49,578 nt of DNA from assembly GCA_902556105.1 (NCBI GenBank), contig CACDUZ010000003.1, forward strand, positions 1-49,578, written 5' to 3'. A program made the translations under genes and the position numbers. The stretch's first letter is position 1. Each line of letters begins with the position of its first letter. Below, in pieces: positions 37,534 to 45,146 of the stretch. The DNA comes from an uncultured SAR86 cluster bacterium (lineage in GTDB: Bacteria > Pseudomonadota > Gammaproteobacteria > Magnimaribacterales > D2472). The notes under the pieces are model-generated. The model was not told the DNA's origin, made no database searches, and was given only the letters and a program-made list of their open reading frames with translations.

Positions 37534-38796
37534 TCAATTTACCTTCGGTAACTCATACCAATTAGTCGTATATTTAGGAGAGGTCATATTTTGTTTCATT
37601 GGTGACCATCTTTTTGTATTTTGTGATGCATAGTAGATTTGAGTTTCATAAGTATTCATCTGATCAATATACTTCATAAGTTTTGTGTCTTCTTTTGGCT
37701 CGTTGGGGTCTTTGAATAACGAATATTGTTTAGTTTGTTCATCAGAAAACCTATTCAAAATTATTCCAGCTTTTGCATAGTCATATCCTGATCTAAAAAT
37801 TGGTAATAATCCTTTTTTTGCTGCTATAAGGATATCCCTGGTGTCGTTTGTTGGAGTAAATAATTCTATTGTTTTCATTCCAGTATGTTGGGGTTTATTT
37901 TTATTGAAAGGACTAGTTCTGACGAATACAGATACTTGAGAGCATTTTTGTCTTTCGTGTCTTAATTTTTCTGCTGCTCGTACAGCAAAATTACTAACTA
38001 TTGGTTTTAGAGTTTCTAGATTAGAAACCCTCTCACCAAAACTTCTGCTTACAACGATTTGTTTCTTCGAGGAAATATCATCTTCAATACCTAAGCATCT
38101 TTCACCTCTAAGCTCTCTTACCGTTCTTTCTAGGACAATGCTAAATTTTTTTCTAATATTTTGAGGACTTACTTTTGCAAGCTCTAAGGCTGTATTGATA
38201 CCAGCAGCATTTAAATGATCATTGAGTCTTCTTCCAACCCCCCAAACTTTATGTACTGGTGTATGTTTTAGAGCTTCTCTAATTTGGTTTTTATTTGAAA
38301 GATGTAATACAGATGTTGGAGCATTTCTTCTTTTGATTTCGTTGATAGCAATTTTACTTAATGTTTTATTAGGAGCTATTCCTATTCGAACAGGAACTCC
38401 AGTCCATTGCCTCACAAGGGTTCTTATATGACATCCAAAATCATATAAATCATAATTTTTCTTTAAAGTATCTAAATCTAAAAAAGCTTCATCAATACTG
38501 TAGACCTCAGTTCTTGGAACAAAACCTTCCAGAATATTCATCACTCTAGCGGATATATCACCATAAAAAGTGAAGTTTGATGAGAACACTTGACCATTTT
38601 CTTTCAGAAAAGAATCTCTTACCTTAAACCAAGGAACTCCCATACTAATACCCATCTTTTTTGCTTCAGTGCTTCTTGCAATGACACAACCGTCATTATT
38701 AGAAAGTACAACAATGGGTATATTTTTTAAATCTGGGCGAAATATTCTTTCACAAGATGCATAAAAACTTTCACAGTCCACAAGAGCAAAAGCCAT
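37534..38796 (-). CDS. umuC: DNA polymerase V catalytic subunit UmuC
   Basis: Y-family translesion polymerase. 420 aa (E. coli 422). Catalytic acids D7 (ALVDCESFYASCE) and D102-E103 (YSIDEAFLD); FRPDLKNIPIVVLSNNDGCVIARS is the typical UmuC fingers/palm stretch; helix-hairpin-helix and little-finger domains follow. A beta-clamp-binding motif resembling QYSLF is present in the C-terminal part. ATG overlaps the umuD stop by one base; the C-terminal stop runs directly into unknown gene A. Confidence 0.97.
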   Translation of the reverse strand: MAFALVDCESFYASCERIFRPDLKNIPIVVLSNNDGCVIARSTEAKKMGISMGVPWFKVRDSFLKENGQVFSSNFTFYGDISARVMNILEGFVPRTEVYSIDEAFLDLDTLKKNYDLYDFGCHIRTLVRQWTGVPVRIGIAPNKTLSKIAINEIKRRNAPTSVLHLSNKNQIREALKHTPVHKVWGVGRRLNDHLNAAGINTALELAKVSPQNIRKKFSIVLERTVRELRGERCLGIEDDISSKKQIVVSRSFGERVSNLETLKPIVSNFAVRAAEKLRHERQKCSQVSVFVRTSPFNKNKPQHTGMKTIELFTPTNDTRDILIAAKKGLLPIFRSGYDYAKAGIILNRFSDEQTKQYSLFKDPNEPKEDTKLMKYIDQMNTYETQIYYASQNTKRWSPMKQNMTSPKYTTNWYELPKVN

Positions 38797-39224
38797 TAGA
38801 ATTTATTAATTGCAGCTGTAACGGTTCCTACTATTTCTAACTCTTGACCATGATTTATAAATATAGGAGGGTAGTCAGGATTATCTGGCATCAAGCACAT
38901 CCTTGGCTTGAGTTTTAATCTCTTGCATACAAATTCACCATCAATTGTGGCAACAACAATACTGTTATGAGATGGTTTGATACTTCTATCAACTACCAGG
39001 ACTGCTTGATCAGTGATACCAGATCCAACCATAGACTGTCCTTGTGCTCTGACTAAAAAAGTTGCTGCTCCATTTTTGATTAAGTGTTTATTTAAATCTA
39101 TAGGACTTTCAATATAGTCACTAGCAGGGCTGGGGAACCCTGCATGGACCGATTCAAGAAAATAGGGCACAAATATTGCCGGCAGATTTTCTTCAGAAAT
39201 TTTTCCGATATAGTCAACTTTCAT
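38796..39224 (-). CDS. umuD: DNA polymerase V subunit UmuD
   Basis: RecA-stimulated self-cleaving S24 protein; the UmuD' product activates UmuC. 142 aa (E. coli 139). Cleavage bond A28-G29 in VHAGFPSPASDY (E. coli has Cys-Gly), nucleophile S64 (GQSMVGSGI) and K101 (EFVCKRL). The start is set by length and by the promoter. Directly behind a near-perfect LexA box. Confidence 0.96.
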   Translation of the reverse strand: MKVDYIGKISEENLPAIFVPYFLESVHAGFPSPASDYIESPIDLNKHLIKNGAATFLVRAQGQSMVGSGITDQAVLVVDRSIKPSHNSIVVATIDGEFVCKRLKLKPRMCLMPDNPDYPPIFINHGQELEIVGTVTAAINKF

Positions 39225-39237
39225 AGGAATTACTTAA

Positions 39238-39257
39238 TACTGTATAAATATACAGTA
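39238..39257. promoter_or_regulatory. LexA (SOS) box of the umuDC operon
   Basis: TACTGTATAAATATACAGTA matches the E. coli 20-nt consensus at 19 of 20 positions and overlaps the predicted -10 hexamer. Such a strong site predicts tight repression and late induction of the operon. Confidence 0.95.
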
Positions 39258-39275
39258 TATATAAGTTTAAAACAA
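39247..39275 (-). promoter_or_regulatory. Predicted umuDC promoter
   Basis: Minus-strand TTGTTT (39275-39270) and TATATT (39252-39247), spacer 17 nt. The -10 is inside the LexA box. Leader of about 16 nt, no Shine-Dalgarno seen. Confidence 0.7.
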
Positions 39276-39283
39276 TGCTGTTT

Positions 39284-39994
39284 TTAAATTTTAAATTCTT
39301 TTAGATATAAACTATTTTCAATAATAGAGAAGTACCAACCAGACTTGTCCCAATCACCAAGAACAATTCTTTTTGATAAATCATAGTCATGTATTTTTGG
39401 TCTATGCGTATGACCATGAATGAAGATATCTGGCTTATTTTCTTCTAGAAAGTTTTTTGTAGATTCAATATTAACGTCTGTGATATCAAGAGATTTCTGG
39501 GATGTGGCATCTTTGCTGTCAGACCTCAATGAATTTGCAATTTCATTTCTTTCAGCAATATCTTTAGATAAAAAATCTTTTTGCCATTCTTCAGATCTAA
39601 CTTTGTTTCTAAAATCTATATAGTCAACATCATCAGTGCACAAGAAATCACCATGACTAATGATCGTCTTCAAGCCATTAATATCTAAAGTATGTGGGTC
39701 AGGGAGTATAGAAATACCAACCTCATCTGCAAAAGCTTCTCCAATTAAAAAATCTCTATTGCCATGCATCAGAAATGTCTTGGGACCATCCGAAGTAAAG
39801 TCGGTAAGAATTTTTTTTATTTCTTGATTAAAAGAATTATCATCATCATCCCCAATCCAAATTTCAAACAGATCTCCTAATATAAAGAGATGAGTGCATG
39901 ATTCTTTAGATTCATTTAAGAATACCTTAAACGCATTAGTTAAATGAGGACTGTCTTCGTTTAAATGTATGTCTGATATAAAGCGTGGCTTCAT
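39284..39994 (-). CDS. lpxH: UDP-2,3-diacylglucosamine diphosphatase
   Basis: Releases lipid X from UDP-diacylglucosamine in lipid A synthesis, showing that the organism makes LPS. 236 aa (E. coli 240). All dinuclear-metal ligands are in register with E. coli: D8, H10 (FISDIHL), D41 ([12 protein letters not shown]), N79 (MHGNRDFL), H114 ([10 protein letters not shown]), and HGHTHRP at 193-199 with H195 and H197. Overlaps the upstream cyclophilin gene by 4 nt, the ppiB-lpxH pairing known in Pseudomonas. Confidence 0.97.
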   Translation of the reverse strand: MKPRFISDIHLNEDSPHLTNAFKVFLNESKESCTHLFILGDLFEIWIGDDDDNSFNQEIKKILTDFTSDGPKTFLMHGNRDFLIGEAFADEVGISILPDPHTLDINGLKTIISHGDFLCTDDVDYIDFRNKVRSEEWQKDFLSKDIAERNEIANSLRSDSKDATSQKSLDITDVNIESTKNFLEENKPDIFIHGHTHRPKIHDYDLSKRIVLGDWDKSGWYFSIIENSLYLKEFKI

Positions 39995-40617
39995 TCACTA
40001 ATAGTAACAGACTCAATTGTTATAGCATCTACAGGAACATCTTGATGGCCACCTGAAGAGCCTGTTGCAACATCGGCAATTTGATCAACAACATCCATCC
40101 CTTCGGTTACAGACCCAAAAACAGCATAGCCCCAGCCCTGAGAATTCTCTCCAGTATGGTTTAAGAAACCATTATCTTTATGATTAATAAAAAACTGACC
40201 GGTTGCAGAATGAGGGTCCATTGTTCTTGCCATTGCAATGGTGCCTCTATCATTAGAAAGGCCATTATTTGCTTCGTTTTGTATTGGAGCAGTCCCACTT
40301 GATTTATTATTCATATCAGCAGTTAAGCCACCACCCTGAACCATAAAACCATTGATAACTCTATGAAATATAGTTCCTTCGTAATAACCAGAATTGGCAA
40401 TTGTTTTAAAGTTCTCCACAGTTATCGGAGCCTTCTCATCATTGAGCTCAAGTTGTATATCACCAACTGACGTTTTAATAGTTACTTTTGTCATAGTTTT
40501 CTCCATAGAATTATTAATTGAATCACTCTCATTTAAATCAGAACAAGATATAAGCATCGCCAGGACTGAGAAAGCTAAAAAATATTTTAATTTAATGATT
40601 TTCAAATTGATGCTCAA
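39991..40617 (-). CDS. Cyclophilin-type peptidyl-prolyl isomerase with lipoprotein signal
   Basis: Catalyses proline cis-trans isomerisation. 208 aa. Residues 1-24 are a signal peptide ending in the lipobox LISC (C25), then a linker to about 42, then a full PpiB-like domain with [19 protein letters not shown] (active-site Arg and Phe), [17 protein letters not shown] and the short-Ppi[10 protein letters not shown]. The lipobox predicts attachment to the inner face of the outer membrane or to the inner membrane. In relatives the gene before lpxH is a cytosolic PpiB; an internal ATG ([11 protein letters not shown]) at 40494 would give exactly such a protein, so two products are possible. Confidence 0.9.
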   Translation of the reverse strand: MSINLKIIKLKYFLAFSVLAMLISCSDLNESDSINNSMEKTMTKVTIKTSVGDIQLELNDEKAPITVENFKTIANSGYYEGTIFHRVINGFMVQGGGLTADMNNKSSGTAPIQNEANNGLSNDRGTIAMARTMDPHSATGQFFINHKDNGFLNHTGENSQGWGYAVFGSVTEGMDVVDQIADVATGSSGGHQDVPVDAITIESVTISE

Positions 40618-40638
40618 ATTTTAGTGATAATTTTATCA

Positions 40639-41757
40639 TTAAAATTCATAGTTCATCATGTAGTTTTTAAAATGATGCTCAACTTTTTCTTTGCTTAGAC
40701 CAAACTCAGCAAGTGAATATATATGCTGTTCTTTTTCTATCAATTTTTGATTATTGATATATTCATTAATTTTGTTTTCAGTTTTTATATCAATATCAAG
40801 TTCTAATTTTTGATAAGCACCCTTTATAGCATCGAGAGGACTTTTGATAAAATTAGTGTAACTAATATCTGCAATTTGATTTGGAAATAATTTCTGTTTT
40901 TCAAGCATCCCTTTATTAAGACTATGCTGCCAAAAATCTAAAATTAGATCACCAATTTGGTCAGGATTTACGTTTTTTGAAAACGCGGATCTTATGTTTT
41001 TAGTTAGACTACAAAAAGACGCAACAGATTCAATTGGGTTTCTATGTATGTTTATAAATTTTGCATTTGGATAGGCTGATAATATCTCTGGTATATGTCC
41101 TATATGGCTTGGATCTTTTAATAACCACTTTTTTGGCCTCCCATTCATTTCTAATATTTGTAAAAATCTTTTATGCCACAAGAACACAGAATCAAAACTG
41201 CAATCTTTGAGATATTCAACATACTCAGGAACATTAGCCATACACATGAACACAAAACTTCTCACATTCATTGTTGCTATTAGTTCACATTCTTCAGGTG
41301 TTTGTGCACGGATGTGATGCATCAACCTTAGTTTAGGAATTATTGTTCTAGCAAATTTTAGTTCGGCATTTATTTTCCACTCTCTTCTTCTTATGTCAGT
41401 TTCATTTTTAGTTAGTGGAAGCGGAGACATTATTTCCCAATATCGGGGAGATCTATAGTTATCATCTAAAGAAAGCAAATTAAATAAGAAAGTAGTTCCT
41501 GATCTTGGAAGCCCCGTCACAAAAACAGGATCAGCAGGACAGGGTAGGTCCTTATTTTTAATAAAACTGTATATCTTACTTCTTACTTTGAGCCTATCTT
41601 TTAACTGATTTTTAAATGCAATAAAACCAAACATATTAAATTTATTATTTTTATTTGCTGAATTTATTAGTATTTCTAAAGGCTCCGAATAGTCATCTTC
41701 TCCAAGATGGCCATCAAGGCCATTAAGCATTTTCTTTACAGTAACTTTACCAAACAC
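40639..41757 (-). CDS. Sulfotransferase family protein
   Basis: PAPS-dependent sulfotransferase-like enzyme (Sulfotransfer_3 type). 372 aa from a GTG at 41757; an ATG at 41730 is an alternative. The 5'-phosphosulfate loop is TGLPRSGTTF (81-90) and the 3'-phosphate strand is FINIHRNPIESVASF (235-249, with R239 and S245). WLLKDPSHIGHI and the RSPRYWEI segment are typical of the bacterial subgroup found in lipid- and sterol-degrading proteobacteria. Acceptor unknown; it stands alone between ppi and the divergent arsC-like gene. Confidence 0.88.
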   Translation of the reverse strand: MFGKVTVKKMLNGLDGHLGEDDYSEPLEILINSANKNNKFNMFGFIAFKNQLKDRLKVRSKIYSFIKNKDLPCPADPVFVTGLPRSGTTFLFNLLSLDDNYRSPRYWEIMSPLPLTKNETDIRRREWKINAELKFARTIIPKLRLMHHIRAQTPEECELIATMNVRSFVFMCMANVPEYVEYLKDCSFDSVFLWHKRFLQILEMNGRPKKWLLKDPSHIGHIPEILSAYPNAKFINIHRNPIESVASFCSLTKNIRSAFSKNVNPDQIGDLILDFWQHSLNKGMLEKQKLFPNQIADISYTNFIKSPLDAIKGAYQKLELDIDIKTENKINEYINNQKLIEKEQHIYSLAEFGLSKEKVEHHFKNYMMNYEF

Positions 41758-41820
41758 TTTATTAATTATTATTAAAAGTTATAAGATACCTTTATATTTT
41801 AAAATCCACAATTTTGGTCA

Positions 41821-42237
41821 ATGAATATTTTATTTTTGTGTGTTGGAAACTCAGCAAGGAGTCAGATAGCAGAAGGCTTAGCAAGAGAAATTCTTGGTAA
41901 AAATCATGTGATTGAGAGTGCAGGCTCAATACCTACAGGAAAAATTAATCCTAATGCGGTCTGGGCAATGAATGAAATAGGTATAGATATTTCAAGTCAA
42001 TATTCTAAATCAATAGAAGATCTTGAAAAAAGTTTTATGGATAATTTAGATTTTGTAATTACATTATGCGCCGAAGAGGTATGCCCAATATTAAACAATA
42101 ATGCTAAAAAAATTCATTGGATGAATGAGGATCCTGCAAACGTAAATTTTTCAGATGCACAATCTAAGGCAGCATTTATAAAAGTTAGAGATAATTTATA
42201 TAATTTAATTAAGAAGTTCTTTATTCTTAATACTTAA
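41821..42237 (+). CDS. Arsenate reductase (thioredoxin type) / low-Mr phosphatase
   Basis: 138 aa, low-molecular-weight tyrosine-phosphatase fold. P-loop CX5R at C7-R13 (CVGNSARSQ). Two further cysteines, C83 and C88 (TLCAEEVCPI), sit where thioredoxin-coupled ArsC uses C82 and C89, and HWMNEDPAN holds the general-acid Asp, so arsenate reduction is the better reading than protein phosphatase. The C83-C88 loop is two residues shorter than in Staphylococcus. No arsB, acr3 or arsR nearby. A TAAAAT lies 15 nt upstream. Confidence 0.87.
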   Translation: MNILFLCVGNSARSQIAEGLAREILGKNHVIESAGSIPTGKINPNAVWAMNEIGIDISSQYSKSIEDLEKSFMDNLDFVITLCAEEVCPILNNNAKKIHWMNEDPANVNFSDAQSKAAFIKVRDNLYNLIKKFFILNT

Positions 42238-42265
42238 ATGAATATTTTTGTAATAATATTAGAAA

Positions 42266-42340
42266 TGGCTCCTCAGGTTGGGATCGAACCAACGACCAAT
42301 TGATTAACAGTCAACTGCTCTACCGCTGAGCTACTGAGGA
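42266..42340 (-). tRNA. tRNA-Asn (GTT anticodon)
   Basis: 75 nt including an encoded CCA. Acceptor stem TCCTCAG pairs with CTGAGGA, D arm AGCTCAGCGGTAGAGC, anticodon loop CTGTTAA with GTT, and T arm GTTGGTTCGATCCCAAC. It lies on the opposite strand to uvrB and arsC. Confidence 0.97.
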
Positions 42341-42356
42341 ACGCGAATAGCAAAGC

Positions 42357-42385
42357 ATTATAAGTAATTTTTTATACATAAGTAA
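42357..42385 (-). promoter_or_regulatory. Predicted tRNA-Asn promoter
   Basis: Minus-strand TTACTT (42385-42380) and TATAAT (42362-42357) with a 17-nt spacer; the -35 touches the uvrB start codon on the other strand. A GC-containing discriminator follows the -10, as often in stable-RNA promoters. Confidence 0.65.
42373..42378 (+). promoter_or_regulatory. Candidate -10 of a leaderless uvrB promoter
   Basis: TATACA ends 7 nt before the uvrB ATG; no Shine-Dalgarno and no clear -35. It lies within the tRNA promoter read on the other strand, so the two starts may compete. Confidence 0.3.
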
Positions 42386-44395
42386 ATGGAAAAAACATTA
42401 AAGGTAGTTTCAGATTTTGAGCCAGCAGGATCACAGCCTGATGCAATTAAGAATTTGGTTTCTGGATTGGGTGATGGTCTGCTTCATCAAACTCTTTTGG
42501 GGGTTACTGGCTCAGGAAAAACTTATACCATGGCAAAGGTTATTGAGGAGACTCAAAGACCAGCAATTATTATGGCGCATAACAAAACACTTGCAGCTCA
42601 GTTGTATGGAGAGTTCAGGGATTTCTTTCCAAATAATTCGGTTGAGTATTTTGTTTCTTATTACGATTACTATCAACCTGAGGCATATGTTCCAACTTCT
42701 GATACCTATATTGCAAAGGATGCTTCGATAAACGAGCATATTGAACAGATGCGGTTATCTGCTACCAAAGCTTTAATAGAGAGAAAAGATACTATTGTTG
42801 TAGCAACTGTTTCATCTATATATGGTCTCGGCGCCCCTGAGTCATATCTTAAAATGGTAGTTCACCTAGACAGAGGAGATACTATTTCTCAACGAGATTT
42901 AGTTCTTAGGCTGTCCGCACTGCAATATACAAGAAATGATTTAGACTTTAGAAGAGCAACCTTTAGAGTCAGAGGTGATACCGTTGATGTTTATCCTGCA
43001 GACTCTGATAAAGAAGCACTCAGAATAGAATTTTTTGGAGATGAAATAGAAAGGTTATCTTGGTTTGATCCATTAACTGGAGTAGTAATAAATGAAATAC
43101 CAAGGGCAACAATATTTCCTAAGACTCATTACGTAACTCCAAGAGAAACTGTGACTAATTGTATTCCTGATATAAAAGATGAATTGAAATTACGTTTAGA
43201 GTCTTTGAAAGAAAATAATAAATTAGTTGAAGCTCAGCGCCTTCAAGAAAGGACAACCTATGACATTGAGATGATGAGAGAATTAGGATATTGCCAAGGA
43301 ATTGAAAATTATTCTAGATACCTAAGTGGAAGAAGTCCTGGAGAGTCACCACCATGTTTATTTGATTACATACCAAAAGATGCTGTTGTCTTTATAGATG
43401 AATCTCATGTGTCAGTTCCACAAATTGGAGCTATGTACAAAGGCGATAGATCTAGAAAAGAAACTCTAGTTGAATATGGTTTTAGGCTGCCTTCAGCCCT
43501 GGATAATAGACCGCTTAAATTTGAAGAGTGGGAAATGATGGCACCGCAAAGAATCTATGTTTCAGCAACTCCAAGTAAATATGAAAAAGAACATCAAGAC
43601 AATCTTGTTGAATTAATTATTAGACCAACAGGTCTTACAGATCCAGATGTAGAAATAAGACCGGCATCAACACAAATTGACGATGTGATTGGAGAATGCA
43701 ACGAAAGAGTTGCAATGAAGGAAAGAGTTTTAATCACCACACTTACTAAACGTATGGCGGAAGATCTAACCGATTACCTTAATGAGAATAATATCTCTGC
43801 AAGATACATGCACTCAGATATTGATACAGTTGAAAGAGTAGAAATAATAAGGGATCTAAGACTTGGAAAATTTGATGTCTTGGTGGGTATTAATCTTTTA
43901 AGGGAAGGGCTCGATATTCCTGAAGTGAGTTTGGTGGCTATATTAGATGCTGATAAAGAAGGTTTCCTTAGATCGGATACAACTCTAATTCAAACCATTG
44001 GGAGAGCTGCAAGAAACCTAAGAGGAAGAGCAATACTTTATGCAGATAAGGTTACCGGATCAATGCAAAGAGCTATTGATGAAACAGATAGAAGAAGGTC
44101 CATTCAAGAAAAATATAATGAAAAAAATAATGTCACTCCTAAATCTATTTCTACCAAAGTAAAAGATATTATGGAAGGAGCAAGAGTTATCAAAGGTAAC
44201 ACCAAGAAGCAAAGAGAAGATATAGAAAAAATTGTTTCATTTAAAATCAAAGATGACACTGTAGAAAATTTAACTGAAACTCTCAAGAAATTAGAAGATG
44301 AAATGTTTGCTTTAGCTAAAAAAATGGAATTTGAGAAAGCAGCAGTTTGCAGAGATAAGATTAATTATCTTAAAAGAAAGTTAATTGATCTTTAG
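42386..44395 (+). CDS. uvrB: Excinuclease ABC subunit B
   Basis: DNA damage recognition helicase-like subunit of nucleotide excision repair. 669 aa (E. coli 673). Walker A GVTGSGKT at 39-46, the beta-hairpin [12 protein letters not shown] near 96, DESHV box, [18 protein letters not shown] and QTIGRAARN helicase motifs, and the C-terminal UVR domain (about 627-662) that binds UvrA/UvrC. No LexA box between the tRNA and the ATG, unlike E. coli. Its 3' end overlaps the convergent transglycosylase gene by 26 nt. Confidence 0.97.
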   Translation: MEKTLKVVSDFEPAGSQPDAIKNLVSGLGDGLLHQTLLGVTGSGKTYTMAKVIEETQRPAIIMAHNKTLAAQLYGEFRDFFPNNSVEYFVSYYDYYQPEAYVPTSDTYIAKDASINEHIEQMRLSATKALIERKDTIVVATVSSIYGLGAPESYLKMVVHLDRGDTISQRDLVLRLSALQYTRNDLDFRRATFRVRGDTVDVYPADSDKEALRIEFFGDEIERLSWFDPLTGVVINEIPRATIFPKTHYVTPRETVTNCIPDIKDELKLRLESLKENNKLVEAQRLQERTTYDIEMMRELGYCQGIENYSRYLSGRSPGESPPCLFDYIPKDAVVFIDESHVSVPQIGAMYKGDRSRKETLVEYGFRLPSALDNRPLKFEEWEMMAPQRIYVSATPSKYEKEHQDNLVELIIRPTGLTDPDVEIRPASTQIDDVIGECNERVAMKERVLITTLTKRMAEDLTDYLNENNISARYMHSDIDTVERVEIIRDLRLGKFDVLVGINLLREGLDIPEVSLVAILDADKEGFLRSDTTLIQTIGRAARNLRGRAILYADKVTGSMQRAIDETDRRRSIQEKYNEKNNVTPKSISTKVKDIMEGARVIKGNTKKQREDIEKIVSFKIKDDTVENLTETLKKLEDEMFALAKKMEFEKAAVCRDKINYLKRKLIDL

Positions 44396-45083
44396 GTGCA
44401 ATACACGAATGAGCACTTAATAGTCTGTAATAGTCCTGCACTCTATTAACATAATCTATTGCTTGCTGACCTCTGGTGTAAGAACCATTATCTGTCAAAT
44501 TAAACTCAGAACTTTCAATATCTTTTAACTTATCTTTAATCTCATTCCAAGATACTTTTTCGATATTATTACTAATTTCATTTGCTACATTAATAATATT
44601 TGTTGGACCTAGATTGTAGCTGGCTAGAGTAGTGGATAATTTATCAGATTGAGTTGGACCAATCTTATTTTTTTCATAAAGCATTGCAAAATATTTAGCT
44701 CCACCTTTAATATTTTGTTCTGGATTTAATCTTTTTTCTACTCCTACTAAAGCTGCTGTTTCAAGAGTAACCATCATCATGCCTCTAACACCCATACTGG
44801 ATTTAGCTCTTGGATCCCATTGAGATTCTTGGAATGAAATAGCTGCAAGTAAGTTTTTCTCTATATTAGTTTCCTCAGAAGCCTCTTTGAACATAACGTC
44901 AAATTCAGGATATCGCAGCGATAATAAATCTTTAAATTTATTTTTTTCAAAATTATTTAACGAAGATTGTGAATAGGTGTTTTCAAGAATATCTTCGCAG
45001 CTAAGCTTTTCTTCAACAAAGCCACAGGCAGATATTAGTATTATCATTAGTGGAGTCAAAAAAAATCTAAAGATATTCCTCAT
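44370..45083 (-). CDS. Short MltF-like lytic transglycosylase lipoprotein
   Basis: Cleaves peptidoglycan glycan strands to 1,6-anhydro ends. 237 aa: lipoprotein signal with lipobox ISAC (C20), a 45-residue linker, then a GH23 domain with catalytic E86 in [20 protein letters not shown] and the Asn/Tyr motif ASYNLGPTN. Location divergently beside purL and the ESQWDP...GVRGMM pattern match the MltF group, but the usual N-terminal solute-binding-like regulatory domain (some 230 aa) is absent. No sign of a frameshift; the signal peptide joins straight to the catalytic part. Confidence 0.88.
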   Translation of the reverse strand: MRNIFRFFLTPLMIILISACGFVEEKLSCEDILENTYSQSSLNNFEKNKFKDLLSLRYPEFDVMFKEASEETNIEKNLLAAISFQESQWDPRAKSSMGVRGMMMVTLETAALVGVEKRLNPEQNIKGGAKYFAMLYEKNKIGPTQSDKLSTTLASYNLGPTNIINVANEISNNIEKVSWNEIKDKLKDIESSEFNLTDNGSYTRGQQAIDYVNRVQDYYRLLSAHSCIAPKDQLTFF

Positions 45084-45146
45084 TTTTAATTATTTAATAT
45101 ATAAAGACTTTATAATTCATATATACAATATTTCAGACTTAAAGAA

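Noticed and set aside
36993..39257. umuDC region as a mobile or plasmid-derived element
   Set aside because: No integrase, transposase, repeats or compositional break by eye; flanks are ordinary chromosomal genes.
41821..42237. Plain low-Mr protein-tyrosine phosphatase
   Set aside because: Two extra cysteines at the ArsC redox positions favour thioredoxin-coupled arsenate reductase, though phosphatase activity is not excluded.
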